From Streptacidiphilus jiangxiensis (GTDB lineage: Bacteria; Actinomycetota; Actinomycetes; Streptomycetales; Streptomycetaceae), in contig NZ_FOAZ01000002.1 of assembly GCF_900109465.1 (NCBI RefSeq), positions 496,001 to 560,000 on the forward strand: a DNA stretch of 64,000 bases. Direction: 5' to 3'. Under the pieces are notes generated by a model that had not been told where the DNA came from, searched no databases, and saw nothing but the letters and a program-made list of their open reading frames with translations. Position 1 is the first letter of the stretch. Each line of letters begins with the position of its first letter. Positions 53,895 to 62,864 of this stretch are shown piece after piece. Made by a program: the position numbers and the translations under genes.

Positions 53895-55925
53895 GTGGCC
53901 GAATCAGTGCGTGGTGGGGGTGCCGGCAAACCGGCCACGGACACGAGCCCGGCCCGCCTCCCGCCATGGCGACGGGCCGACGACCAACCCGCCTATGCCA
54001 CCACCGCGTTGCTGTTGATCTGTGTGCTCGCCGCAGTTCTCTACGCACGGGGGATCACGCAGAGCCAGTACCGCGACTACTACGCCGACGCGGCCCGCAG
54101 CATGAGCGGGAGTTGGAAGGCGTTCTTCTTCGGCTCCTTCGATCCGGGCAACTCGATCACCATCGACAAGCTGCCGGGATTCCTGTGGCCGCAGGCGCTC
54201 GCAGCGCGGCTCTTCGGCTTCCACCCCTGGGTGCTGACGCTGCCACAGGTACTGGAGGGCATCGCCTGCGTGCTGGTCCTCCACCGGGCCGTCCGCCGGT
54301 GGACGGGCGTGAACGCGGCACTGATCGCCGCGGCCGTGTTCCTGGCGACACCCGCCACAGCCGGCCTGTTCCGCACGCAGGTGGAGGACCCCCTGCTGAC
54401 CCTCTGTCTGCTGCTCGCCGCCGACGCCACCCAGCGGGCGGCGCTCAGCGGGCGGCTGCGCTCGCTCGTCCTCGCGGGCGTCTGGGTGGGCGTGGGATTC
54501 CAGGCCAAGATGTTGGAGGCCTGGGCCGTGCTGCCCGCGCTCGGGCTGGTCTACCTGGTCTCGGCTCCCGCCCCGGTCCGCAGGCGGCTCGCCCATCTCG
54601 GGATCGCCGCGGCGGTGGCCGTGGTGGCGTCCGCGTCCTGGGTCCTCGCGGTCAGCGCCACTCCGGCCGACGACCGGCCGTACGTCGACGGCACCACGAA
54701 CAACTCCGCGGTCAGCATGGCTGTGGGCTACAACTTCCTGAGCCGCTTCTCCTCCGTCGGGCTGAGCGCGGCCGGCTCCGGCAGCGTCGTCTCGGGTCCG
54801 GACGGATCGGAGGCCCCCTCCGAGCAGGCGGACGCGTCCGGGAGCGGTCGCCTGGGGGCACCGCTGCCAGGGGACTTCGGGTCGGACGAGAGCGGCTGGG
54901 GCAAACTGCTCGGCTCCTCGCTTGCCTCGCAGACGGGCTGGCTCTACCCCTTCGCGGCCGTCGCGCTCGGCTGCGGACTGTGGTGGCGCCGGGGCAAGCC
55001 GCGCACCGACGGGCTGCGCGCCGGTCTGCTGCTCTGGGGCACCTGGCTGGCCACGTACTTCCTGGCCTTCAGCGCCGGCAGCGTAGGCGGACACATCTAC
55101 TACCTGGGCGTCATCGCGGTGCCGCTCGCCGCGCTGACCGGCGCCGGAACCGTCCTGATGTGGCGGGAGCACCGCACTGGCGGCAGACGTGCCTGGGCCC
55201 TCCCGCTCGCGATCGCGACGACCGCGGCGTGGAGCGTCCACCTCTCGATGCAGTACCCCTCCCCCCTGTCATGGCTCGGCCCTGCCACGCTCGTGCTCGG
55301 CATCGCCGGGTGCCTGCTGCTGGCCCTGGCCCTGGCCGGAACACGCACCACGACGAAGACCAGGATCGCCGTGGCCGGGCTGACGGCCGGGCTGTGTGCC
55401 GTCGTGGTCACACCGGGGGCCTGGGCCACCCAGGTCTTCAACCCCTGGAACACCTACCCGCTGCTCGGCTCGGTCGGGCCGACGTCCGACTTCGGACAGC
55501 CGGGTGGCTTCGTGCCGACCGACGACGCCCTCACCCCGTCCCAGCAGCGACTGCTGGCGTACACCACGGCGCATCGGGGGACGGCACGCTACCTCTTCGC
55601 CAGCACCAACGAGACCAATGCGTCCCCGTTCATCCTGGACGCCGGAGCCGAGGTCCTGCCGCTGGGCGGATTCACCGGTCGCGTCCCCTACCCGACCCTG
55701 CCCGGGTTCCAGCAACTGGTGGACTCCGGGCAGTTGCAGTACGTGCTCGTCAACAGCGAACGCGGCATGGGGGGCTTCGGCGGCGCCGAGTCCGGCAGTG
55801 CGACGACCACCACCTCGGAGATCACCGTCTGGGTCCTGGCGCACTGCGCCACCGTTTCGGCCGGTGACTACGGCGCGGACCTGTACTTCTACGGCGACCT
55901 CTACCGGTGCGGCCCCGGGCGGTAG
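53895..55925 (+). CDS. GT39-family membrane mannosyltransferase-like protein
   Basis: This 676-residue membrane protein has about twelve spans. Its first outer loop begins YRDYYADAARSMSGSWKAFF with the acidic residues of PMT_2 enzymes, followed by SITIDKLPGFLWPQALAARL. A low-complexity outer loop (about residues 290-330) and a C-terminal soluble domain of about 170 residues follow. It is of the YkcB-like type common in actinomycetes, thought to transfer sugars from polyprenyl-phosphate donors to wall polymers or proteins. The start is GTG 53895. Confidence 0.9.
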   Translation: MAESVRGGGAGKPATDTSPARLPPWRRADDQPAYATTALLLICVLAAVLYARGITQSQYRDYYADAARSMSGSWKAFFFGSFDPGNSITIDKLPGFLWPQALAARLFGFHPWVLTLPQVLEGIACVLVLHRAVRRWTGVNAALIAAAVFLATPATAGLFRTQVEDPLLTLCLLLAADATQRAALSGRLRSLVLAGVWVGVGFQAKMLEAWAVLPALGLVYLVSAPAPVRRRLAHLGIAAAVAVVASASWVLAVSATPADDRPYVDGTTNNSAVSMAVGYNFLSRFSSVGLSAAGSGSVVSGPDGSEAPSEQADASGSGRLGAPLPGDFGSDESGWGKLLGSSLASQTGWLYPFAAVALGCGLWWRRGKPRTDGLRAGLLLWGTWLATYFLAFSAGSVGGHIYYLGVIAVPLAALTGAGTVLMWREHRTGGRRAWALPLAIATTAAWSVHLSMQYPSPLSWLGPATLVLGIAGCLLLALALAGTRTTTKTRIAVAGLTAGLCAVVVTPGAWATQVFNPWNTYPLLGSVGPTSDFGQPGGFVPTDDALTPSQQRLLAYTTAHRGTARYLFASTNETNASPFILDAGAEVLPLGGFTGRVPYPTLPGFQQLVDSGQLQYVLVNSERGMGGFGGAESGSATTTTSEITVWVLAHCATVSAGDYGADLYFYGDLYRCGPGR

Positions 55926-56081
55926 CGGCGGTTCCTGCCCGGGGCGTCGCGAGCATCACACCCCTGAACGGGACCTTCGTCCTGTGCTCAGCACGCGGGT
56001 CCCGGTGACGATGGCAGCAGGCCACGTCGACGGAACCGCGACGGGCCTGCCACCCGGGCACCTCACGGAAGCAGGTCTTCG

Positions 56082-57176
56082 ATGTCGACGTTCTCCCCCT
56101 CGTTGCAGGCACCGCCGGGCCGCGTGCGCGGACGACGGCGGCTGCACTGGGCGCCGCTGCTGCTGCTCGCCGTCGACCTGGTGCTGGAGACGGCCGTGTC
56201 GCACGTCGTGGCCGCCGGCTTCCTGCTCACCGTGCTGCCCGTGGTCACCGCTTTCACCCTCGGGCCGCTCGTCGTGGGCGGCGCCACGGTCCTCGCCCTG
56301 GGCCTGGAGCTCGGGCTGGCGGAGCGGGTCGGGCACCTCACCGAACAGCACCACGTCTGGGTCTACATCGCCACCGCCCTCGCCGGGGTGCTGGGCGCGG
56401 CGCTGGCCGAACAGCGGCGGCGGCAGTCGCGGGACCTGGTCCGGGTGCGGACCGTCGCGGAGACCCTGCAGCGCGCCGTCCTGCGGCCGGTCCCCGCGCA
56501 GGCGGGCGGGCTGCGGGCGGCCGGCTTCTACCACCCCGCCGAGGCGGACGCCGGGGTCGGCGGCGACCTGTACGAGGTCTGCCGGACCCGGTTCGGCACC
56601 CGGGTGCTGCTCGGCGACGTCCGCGGCAAGGGCCTGGACGCGGTCCGGACCGTCGCCGACGTACTCGGTGCGTTCCGCGCCGCCGCCCACGAGACACCGG
56701 ACCTGACCGCCCTCGCCGCGCAGCTCGACCGCCAGGTCGCCCGGCACGCGGCCGAGACCGGGGACGACGAACTGTTCGTCACCGCGGTGCTGGTCGAGCA
56801 CGACCCCGACTCGGGCCGGTTCTCGATCGTCAACCGCGGCCACCTCGACCCGCTGCTGCTCTCCGCCTCCGGTGTCACGACGCTGACCTGCGCGGAGGCA
56901 CTCCCGCTCGGCCTCGGCGCGCTCGCACCGAGCACCGTCGAGCCGACCACCCTCCGACTCGACCCCGGCGAGACCCTGCTGCTCTGCACCGACGGCGTCA
57001 CCGAGGCCCGCGACGACGCCGGCACCTTCTACCCGCTCGCGGCCCGGCTGGACGGGCTGGACGCCACCGATCCGGGCGCGGTCATCGCGCACCTGCGCAG
57101 CGACGTGCCCGCCTACGCGCGCCGGCTGGACGACGACGTGACGGCACTGGCGCTCAGTCCGGCCGCCTCGGGCTGA
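56082..57176 (+). CDS. SpoIIE-type PP2C phosphatase with N-terminal membrane domain
   Basis: This 364-residue protein has about four spans at the N-terminus (to residue 110) and then a PP2C/SpoIIE catalytic domain with GVGGDLYEV, LGDVRGKGLDAV and LLLCTDGVTEARDD, where the Asp residues hold Mn or Mg. In streptomycetes such phosphatases act on anti-anti-sigma factors and thereby on stress sigma factors. No PAS, GAF or kinase domain is fused, and no anti-sigma partner is adjacent. The start is ATG 56082; 156 bases precede it without a gene. Confidence 0.9.
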   Translation: MSTFSPSLQAPPGRVRGRRRLHWAPLLLLAVDLVLETAVSHVVAAGFLLTVLPVVTAFTLGPLVVGGATVLALGLELGLAERVGHLTEQHHVWVYIATALAGVLGAALAEQRRRQSRDLVRVRTVAETLQRAVLRPVPAQAGGLRAAGFYHPAEADAGVGGDLYEVCRTRFGTRVLLGDVRGKGLDAVRTVADVLGAFRAAAHETPDLTALAAQLDRQVARHAAETGDDELFVTAVLVEHDPDSGRFSIVNRGHLDPLLLSASGVTTLTCAEALPLGLGALAPSTVEPTTLRLDPGETLLLCTDGVTEARDDAGTFYPLAARLDGLDATDPGAVIAHLRSDVPAYARRLDDDVTALALSPAASG

Positions 57177-57182
57177 ACCACC

Positions 57183-57629
57183 TCAAGCAGCGGTCGGGAC
57201 CGTCGCGAGCTCCAGAGCCGAGGCCACCTCGGCCCGCGTCGGCGGGCCCGAGGCGCGACGCAGGACCCGACCGTCGCGGTCGAGCACGAGCACGGTCGGC
57301 GTGCGCATCACCTCCGCGCGGCGGACCAGGTCGAGGCGCTCCTCGGCGTCGATCTCGACGTGCCGCACGCCCGGCGTGCCGTCGGCCACCTCGGTGAGCA
57401 GGCGCCGGGTTCCCGGGCACGTCGCGCAGAAGGACGTCGAGAACTGCACCAGGGTCGCCCGGTCGCCGAGCGACTGACCGAGGTCGCGCGCGGTCAGCCG
57501 CAGTGGCCCGTCGGCGCGGAGCGCCCGGAGCCGGCCGTCGCGGCTGCGGCGGACGAGCCCGAAGGCGGTCGCGGCGAGCAGGACGACTGCCGCGACGACC
57601 AGCCCGGTGGGATCGGCCACGCCGCTCAC
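57183..57629 (-). CDS. membrane-anchored thioredoxin-like protein
   Basis: This 148-residue protein has one N-terminal span (GLVVAAVVLLAATAFGLV) then a thioredoxin fold with the redox pair in SFCATCPG, cis-Pro in MRTPTVLVLD and a C-terminal helix. The pair of cysteines suggests thiol exchange. GTG 57629 overlaps the end of the DUF4395 gene by four bases. This thioredoxin/DUF4395 pairing is frequent in actinomycetes, where DUF4395 may supply or receive electrons in the membrane. Its stop lies six bases from the convergent phosphatase gene. Confidence 0.85.
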   Translation of the reverse strand: MSGVADPTGLVVAAVVLLAATAFGLVRRSRDGRLRALRADGPLRLTARDLGQSLGDRATLVQFSTSFCATCPGTRRLLTEVADGTPGVRHVEIDAEERLDLVRRAEVMRTPTVLVLDRDGRVLRRASGPPTRAEVASALELATVPTAA

Positions 57630-58075
57630 CCCTGTCCCAGACGGGCCCGGCCGCGCACGGCGAGCAGGTAGACCTCGCAGCCCAGGCAGTAGCCGAACGC
57701 CGCGTTCAGGAACGCCGCGGCGAGCGCGAACGCGGTGGCGGCGATGCCGAGCCAGGTCGCGCCGGTGAGGTAGCCGAGGGCGCCGACCGCGGCGAAGGTG
57801 AAGCCGACCGCCTGGGCGAAGCGCGGCGGGCGCTCGTCCTCCATTTCCACGGGCGGGCCGAGCCGCGGTCGCACGAAGCGCCGGAAGAGCCAGCCGTAGG
57901 GCGAGAAGCGCAGGCCGAACCCGGCCGCGACGGCGAAGACGGCGGCCTGCGCCACGAGCAGCACACCGCTGCCGGTCGCGAGGACGACGAGAAGGACGAG
58001 GGTGGTCAGCACGGCGGCGAAGCGAGGTCCGCGCGGATCGACGCGAACAGGCGCCCCGGCAAGGGGGACGGACAT
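57626..58075 (-). CDS. DUF4395 membrane protein
   Basis: This 149-residue protein has about four spans, a VDPRGPRFAA start motif and the AFGYCLGCEVYLL segment with paired cysteines typical of DUF4395. The cysteines could exchange electrons with the co-translated thioredoxin-like protein. ATG 58075 is chosen because GGAG precedes it by about eight bases; a longer frame to 58156 adds an unlike sequence. The 200 bases upstream (58076-58278) show no gene. Confidence 0.85.
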   Translation of the reverse strand: MSVPLAGAPVRVDPRGPRFAAVLTTLVLLVVLATGSGVLLVAQAAVFAVAAGFGLRFSPYGWLFRRFVRPRLGPPVEMEDERPPRFAQAVGFTFAAVGALGYLTGATWLGIAATAFALAAAFLNAAFGYCLGCEVYLLAVRGRARLGQG

Positions 58076-58278
58076 GACGGGACTCCGGAGGGGGACGAAC
58101 GGAACCTGGGTCGGGTGTCGGGCGCGCGCGTCAGCGACACGCGGCGGACCACACACGACCGAAGTCGATGTGGGCCCTGATCACCAGGAACGTCGTCACG
58201 GGGAGCATCTCTCCATTCCAGCAGCCGCCCGAGAGCCGGTCAAACAGCGGTCACCTGGCGGACGCCCGCCCTCCGCGG

Positions 58279-59724
58279 TCAGGCCGCGACGGGCGGCGCG
58301 GCAGCGTGGGCGAGCAGCTCGTCCAGTTCGGTCCGCAGGGAACGCTCGAGCCCCCGTGGGTCGCGCAGCTCGTCGGCGAGGCCGTGGACACCGATGTTGA
58401 CCTGGCCGCGGAAGCGGCTCACGGCGAGGGCCAGGGCGTGGCCCCGGGCCAGCGGGGCGAGCGGGTGCACCGCGCGGAGCGGGGCGCCGACGAGGGTGAA
58501 CGGAAGCCCGGGGATCGGCACGTCACTGACGAGCGCGTCGAAGAGGAGGGGCGCGGTGGGAGCCAGGAGCGGACCTGCGAGGCGGTGGACACCCGGCGGT
58601 ACCAGGTCCGACAGCAGGGGCAGCGCGCCGGCGCCCTGCTGCGCGCCGCGGTCCTTGTGCTCGTTCAGCACCTGCCGCATCCGCAGCAGTCGCGTCACCG
58701 GATCGGGTTCGTCGACCGGCAGGGTGACCAGGTAGCCGGAGAGCTGGTTGCCGAGCGCGGCGTCCCCGGCCCTGGGTCGCTGCCCGACGGGTACCAGCAC
58801 CTGGGTGCGGCGGCGGGCCGGGTCGACGCCGAGCTCCAGGTACCAGCGCCGCAGCGCGCCGCTGATCAGCCCCAGGCTGACGTCGTGCAACGTCCCTCCG
58901 AACCAGCGGCGCAGCGTCTGCAGTTCCACGGTCGGCAGGGCCGCCAGGGCGACGACGCGCGTGCCCGGCCCGGCCGCCGAGGTCGTGTGGAGGGGGTGGT
59001 CCAGGGGGCCGCGTGCGGTGCCGAGGAGGCGGGGGCGCAGCCTGTCGCCGAAGCGCAGACCGACACCCGCGGCGACGTCCGCGAGCACGTCGGCGGAGCG
59101 CGCGGTGCGCCGGGCCACCTCCTCCATCCGGGTCCAGGGCGCGGGAACCCGCCACTCGCCGTAGGCGGGTACCGGCGGTTCAGCGGTACCGGAGGAGTCG
59201 ACGTCGGAAGGGTCGACGTCGGCGGTGGCGGCGCGGCGGACGGAGGAGCGTTGGAGCCGGTCCAGGAGCCGGACGCCCAGCTCCACGGCGCGCAGACCGT
59301 CCGCGGCGGCGTGGTGCAGCTTGAGCAGCAGGTGGAAGCCGGACTCGGGGTGACCGTCGGTCAGCAGGTGGATCTCCCAGGGGGCGCGGTCCCGGCGCAA
59401 CGGCGCGGCCATCAGCTCGGCCGTCACCCGCTCCAGGGCGCCGCGGCCGACCAGGCCGTGGACCCGGACGTGCCGCAGCGCGTCGAAGGCGCGGTCCTCG
59501 ACCCACCGGGGTGACTCCAGCGGGTTGCGCGGGACGTGCACCCGCTGCCGCAGTCGGGGCGCCCGGGCGGCGCGTCCGGCGAGCAACACGGCCAGGGCGG
59601 CCGGGTCGGCGCCACCGCCGGGGCCGAACTGCAGCAGTGCCCCCAGGTGCATCGGCGCCTCTGGGGATTCCAGGCTCCAGAAGGCCGTGTCCAGCGCGCT
59701 GAGCTTTCTGGTGGGGGTCGTCAC
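58279..59724 (-). CDS. wax ester synthase/diacylglycerol acyltransferase (WS/DGAT)
   Basis: This 481-residue WS/DGAT has the N-terminal LSALDTAFWSLESPEAPMHL family start, catalytic HHAAADG (His137, His138, Asp142) and the C-terminal NIGVHGLAD segment. It transfers an acyl group from CoA (perhaps ACP) to an alcohol or diacylglycerol. GTG 59724 is used. It is the last gene of the leftward biosynthetic run, 89 bases after the PPTase gene. It could store lipid or acylate the cluster product; the context allows both. Confidence 0.9.
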   Translation of the reverse strand: MTTPTRKLSALDTAFWSLESPEAPMHLGALLQFGPGGGADPAALAVLLAGRAARAPRLRQRVHVPRNPLESPRWVEDRAFDALRHVRVHGLVGRGALERVTAELMAAPLRRDRAPWEIHLLTDGHPESGFHLLLKLHHAAADGLRAVELGVRLLDRLQRSSVRRAATADVDPSDVDSSGTAEPPVPAYGEWRVPAPWTRMEEVARRTARSADVLADVAAGVGLRFGDRLRPRLLGTARGPLDHPLHTTSAAGPGTRVVALAALPTVELQTLRRWFGGTLHDVSLGLISGALRRWYLELGVDPARRRTQVLVPVGQRPRAGDAALGNQLSGYLVTLPVDEPDPVTRLLRMRQVLNEHKDRGAQQGAGALPLLSDLVPPGVHRLAGPLLAPTAPLLFDALVSDVPIPGLPFTLVGAPLRAVHPLAPLARGHALALAVSRFRGQVNIGVHGLADELRDPRGLERSLRTELDELLAHAAAPPVAA

Positions 59725-59813
59725 GGTGGCCGCCTCTTCGGAGTGGGGTCGCGCTGGCGGGGCCCACAGTGGCGAACGGCGCTTGTACGGCGGCAAAGGG
59801 GAACCGCAGGGTG

Positions 59814-60740
59814 TCACCAGGCGTCGTCGGCGCCCGATCCCTGTTCCTCCTCGCCCAGCACCAGGGCCACGGCGTCGACGATGGTCGTCTCCAGCATGGT
59901 GTGCACGGCGGTGTCCTCGGTGCGGCCGAATCCCGCGTCGTAGACGGCGACCGAGAGGGTGTGGTCCGCGCCGGCCGGGAAGGTCGCGAAGCTCCAGCCG
60001 TCCTCCCCCGTCGGCCCGTGCGGAAGCTGTCCCCCCGGGCCGCCCGGGTCCTGCCCCTCCACGCCGTAGACCGACACGGGATCCCGGTCCAGTCGGAAGC
60101 CGAAGTCGGTGAAGCGCAGCTGCATGCCGAGCCCGAGCGCCTTGGTGTAGGCCTCCTTGAGCGTCCACAGGCGCACGAGCTCGGGGTCACGCCGGGCCGG
60201 GGGCAGGGCGTCGACCCAGGCCAGTTCCGCGGGGGTGCACCAGTGGCGGGCCAACCCCGCCTCGTAGAACTCGCGCCGCGCGTCCTCGACGTCGACGCCG
60301 ACGAACCCGCGCGTGGTCAGGCCCACCAGCAGCAGGCCGTCGGTGTGGCTGAGGCTGATGTCCAGGGCGTCGTTGCCGCGCAGGTAGGGGCGACCGGTGG
60401 TCCGGTAGCCGAGCTCCACCGAGTCGGGGGGCACCTGCAGGGCCTCCCCCGCCGCGTACTTGAGCAGGATGCGGGAGGCGGCGAAGCGGTTGCGCACGTC
60501 CGGCCTGGCCAGATCCAGGTACCTGTTCCAGTCCCGGCCGAGGAGACGGCGGAGCCGAGGACCGGCCGCCTCCTGGGGCCGCCAGTCCTCGGACCGGGCG
60601 TAGACCAGCGCGGTGCCGCGCAGGGCCAGGTCAGCGCTGAGCTGCTGCCATGGCCCCTGCGGTCCGCTGATCCGGATCGGCCGGCCGATCGGCTCGGGCA
60701 CCCTCATGGGGCTGCCGGGCCTCGGAACCGCCGTGTTCAT
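59814..60740 (-). CDS. 4'-phosphopantetheinyl transferase (Sfp type)
   Basis: This 308-residue PPTase has the Mg-binding VGVDVED (Asp150, Glu152), WTLKEAYTKALGLG (Lys195, Glu196) and an RPYLRGNDALDISLSHTDG substrate-binding region. It loads phosphopantetheine onto carrier proteins and so should activate the PKS ACP and the free ACP coded in the same run. ATG 60740 lies inside the end of the E2-type acyltransferase gene (110-base overlap), which implies tight co-expression. Confidence 0.93.
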   Translation of the reverse strand: MNTAVPRPGSPMRVPEPIGRPIRISGPQGPWQQLSADLALRGTALVYARSEDWRPQEAAGPRLRRLLGRDWNRYLDLARPDVRNRFAASRILLKYAAGEALQVPPDSVELGYRTTGRPYLRGNDALDISLSHTDGLLLVGLTTRGFVGVDVEDARREFYEAGLARHWCTPAELAWVDALPPARRDPELVRLWTLKEAYTKALGLGMQLRFTDFGFRLDRDPVSVYGVEGQDPGGPGGQLPHGPTGEDGWSFATFPAGADHTLSVAVYDAGFGRTEDTAVHTMLETTIVDAVALVLGEEEQGSGADDAW

Positions 60741-61521
60741 CGAAGTCCTCCACGTTCTGCTTGAGCGCGCCCAGCACCTCCGCGGCGAGCGCGCCGTCGA
60801 TCACCCGGTGGTCGAAGGCCAGGCCGAGCCGGAGCACCGGCGCGACGACGACCCGTCCCTCGCGGACCACGGGACGCTCCAGGACCCGGCCCAGGTTGAC
60901 GGTGACGGCGGTGCCGCCGACGGAGTGGAACCCGTCCACCACGCCGTTGCCGAGCGAGCTGACCGACACCGTGCCGAAGACCTGCTCGCGCCGGCGCGGG
61001 TCCCGCAGCGCCCGCCCGAAGGCCAGCCGGCCGAGCGGTGCGGGCGCGCGGCCGAGCGCGCGGACCCCGGCGAACTCCGGAAGGCCGTCGAGATCCGTCG
61101 CCCGGTAGCGCTCGAGACGTTCCTGGATCTCGTCCAGGCCTGCCTGCTCCAGGCGCGGGAGCAGCGCCGACAGCACCCGTCGCTCGCCGTCGAGCCGCCG
61201 GTCCAGGGCGAGCTTGGCGGTGACGCCGCCGAACACGGTGATCCGCGGGGCGCGCAGGCGGCCGGGCCAGCCCGGCGCCATGACGGCGTTGGCCCGCGGG
61301 TACACGGCCAGGGTGCGGCCGAGCGCATGCAGCACGTAGCTCACGTACGCGTAGCGGCGCCCCTCCGCCCGGGCGGCCGCGCGGTGCGCGAGCACGCGCG
61401 TCATGTCCGCCTCGGTGTCGAGGAAGACGGCCCGCTGCCGGTCGGCCTGCTCCAGGAAGTAGAGCGTGTGCCGCCGGCCGCGGACCTTCTCCGTCCGCGG
61501 GACGGCTTCTTCGGCCGTCAC
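60631..61521 (-). CDS. 2-oxoacid dehydrogenase E2-type acyltransferase without lipoyl domain
   Basis: This 296-residue protein is only the E2 catalytic core: GTVSVSSLGNG and the active site DHRVIDG (His238, Asp242). No lipoyl or E3-binding domain is present, and no E1 or E3 gene is near. Stand-alone enzymes of this type (Agg4, AbyA4) acetylate the hydroxymethyl group of tetronates before elimination to the exocyclic methylene. Its position directly after a free ACP and a KASIII supports that role. GTG 61521 overlaps the ACP stop by four bases. The C-terminal 40 residues, coded in the overlap with the PPTase gene, are unlike E2. Confidence 0.87.
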   Translation of the reverse strand: MTAEEAVPRTEKVRGRRHTLYFLEQADRQRAVFLDTEADMTRVLAHRAAARAEGRRYAYVSYVLHALGRTLAVYPRANAVMAPGWPGRLRAPRITVFGGVTAKLALDRRLDGERRVLSALLPRLEQAGLDEIQERLERYRATDLDGLPEFAGVRALGRAPAPLGRLAFGRALRDPRRREQVFGTVSVSSLGNGVVDGFHSVGGTAVTVNLGRVLERPVVREGRVVVAPVLRLGLAFDHRVIDGALAAEVLGALKQNVEDFDEHGGSEARQPHEGARADRPADPDQRTAGAMAAAQR

Positions 61522-61757
61522 GCCGCGGTCGCTATCGCGCGGATCTCGTCCAGGGTGCGGGCCTGCAGCACCTGGCCGACCGGCACGCGGCGGCCGGTGG
61601 CCCGCTCCAGCGAGGAGACGAGCTTGAGCAGGTGCAACGAGTCCCAGCCGGCCAGGGCGTCGAAGTCCCGGTGCACGGAGGCCTCGTCGAGGTCGAGGCC
61701 GGTGGCCTCGCGCAGCAGGGCGAGGTAGTCCTCGGGGGTGGTGAGCGGGGTCGTCAC
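61518..61757 (-). CDS. acyl carrier protein
   Basis: This 79-residue free-standing carrier has the phosphopantetheine serine Ser40 in GWDSLHLLKL. GTG 61757 is preferred because GGAG stands six bases before it; an in-frame TTG at 61769 is the longer option. In tetronate pathways such an ACP carries the glyceryl unit made by an FkbH-like enzyme, which would have to lie outside the window. It is flanked by the KASIII-like and E2-type genes. Confidence 0.9.
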   Translation of the reverse strand: MTTPLTTPEDYLALLREATGLDLDEASVHRDFDALAGWDSLHLLKLVSSLERATGRRVPVGQVLQARTLDEIRAIATAA

Positions 61758-61806
61758 GGCTGGCTCCAACGGGTCGTCACGGGCGGGTCGGGAAGGGGCG
61801 TGGTGG

Positions 61807-62838
61807 TCACAGCTTCTCCAGCGCGAAGCCGGCCTTGATCCACTTGCTGGACTCCACCGCGACGGCCAGCGCCCGCTGACCGCTCGTCATCTGCCGCAGC
61901 AGCTTCTCGGTCTGCAGGAACGGCAGCGCGTTGCCGTTGTTGCCGGTGTCGGCGACGCAGGAGATCTCCGTCGCGCCCGGCACGTCCAGCTCGGCGACGA
62001 TCCGGGAGGTCATCACCCCGGACAGCTGCGGCGGCAGCAGGTAGTCCAACTCGTTCACCTCCCAGCCGAGTTCGCCGAGCAGCTCCCAGAGGATCTCGGC
62101 GGCCATCACCGGCACGCCCTCCTCGATGGCCTTGTAGTCCTCGTGGACGGCCTGCTTGTCGCTGTGGCGGTCGGCGACGCCGAACCACTCGATCACCTGG
62201 CCGGGCTTGCGCCCCAGCCCGGTGAGCCGGTTGAGCACCCGGCGCACCGCGACCGCCTCGCCCACGGGCTCCGGGCCGAGCACCGCCGCGCCCGCTCCGT
62301 CGCCGAACAGGACGTAGTTGACCAGTTCGCTCGGCGCCGCCTCGCCGAGGTCCTCGCGCAGCTCCAGGTGCTTGCTGCACACGTCGCCGCCGAGCACCAG
62401 CCCCGTCCCGCCGGTCTGGGCGACCAGGGTGCGGGCCAGGTCCAGCGCCTGCACCGCACCGGCGCAGCCGGACTGCAGCTGGTAGGTGGGCACCTGGTCC
62501 AGGCCCAGCTGATCGGCGACGTGGTTGACCGTCGCCGGCATCAGGGTGTCCGGGGTGGCGGTGCCCATCACCACGAAGTCGATCTGCGCGGGGCCGTAGC
62601 CGGCCGCGTCCAACGCCCGCTGCCCGGCGGAGGCGGCGAGGTCGGCGAGGCTCCAGCGGACCTCGCCGGTGGCGAAGTCCCGGGCGAAGTAACGGGTCTT
62701 CGTGCCGATGAAGACCTCGATCCACTCCTCGCTGACCCCGAGCGCCTTGGCCAGCTGGGCGTTGTCCACCGGGTCGCCGGGCAGGGCGGTCCCCAGGGAG
62801 ACCAGGAAAGCGTCCTGAGTCTGCGTCACCTTCTCCAC
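61807..62838 (-). CDS. KASIII-like (FabH-type) condensing enzyme with altered active site
   Basis: This 343-residue KASIII relative has nucleophile Cys125 in LQSGCAGAVQAL and an Asn in TGNNGNALPF, but where FabH has the PHQAN histidine it reads LLPPQLSGV. Loss of that His speaks against normal decarboxylative priming and for a transacylation or special condensation. In tetronate clusters a FabH-like enzyme joins glyceryl-ACP to the polyketide. GTG 62838 or GTG 62829 may be the start. It lies between the PKS end (26-base gap) and the ACP gene. Confidence 0.88.
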   Translation of the reverse strand: MEKVTQTQDAFLVSLGTALPGDPVDNAQLAKALGVSEEWIEVFIGTKTRYFARDFATGEVRWSLADLAASAGQRALDAAGYGPAQIDFVVMGTATPDTLMPATVNHVADQLGLDQVPTYQLQSGCAGAVQALDLARTLVAQTGGTGLVLGGDVCSKHLELREDLGEAAPSELVNYVLFGDGAGAAVLGPEPVGEAVAVRRVLNRLTGLGRKPGQVIEWFGVADRHSDKQAVHEDYKAIEEGVPVMAAEILWELLGELGWEVNELDYLLPPQLSGVMTSRIVAELDVPGATEISCVADTGNNGNALPFLQTEKLLRQMTSGQRALAVAVESSKWIKAGFALEKL

Positions 62839-62864
62839 CTTCTTGTCGGGTCTTGTCGAGAGAG

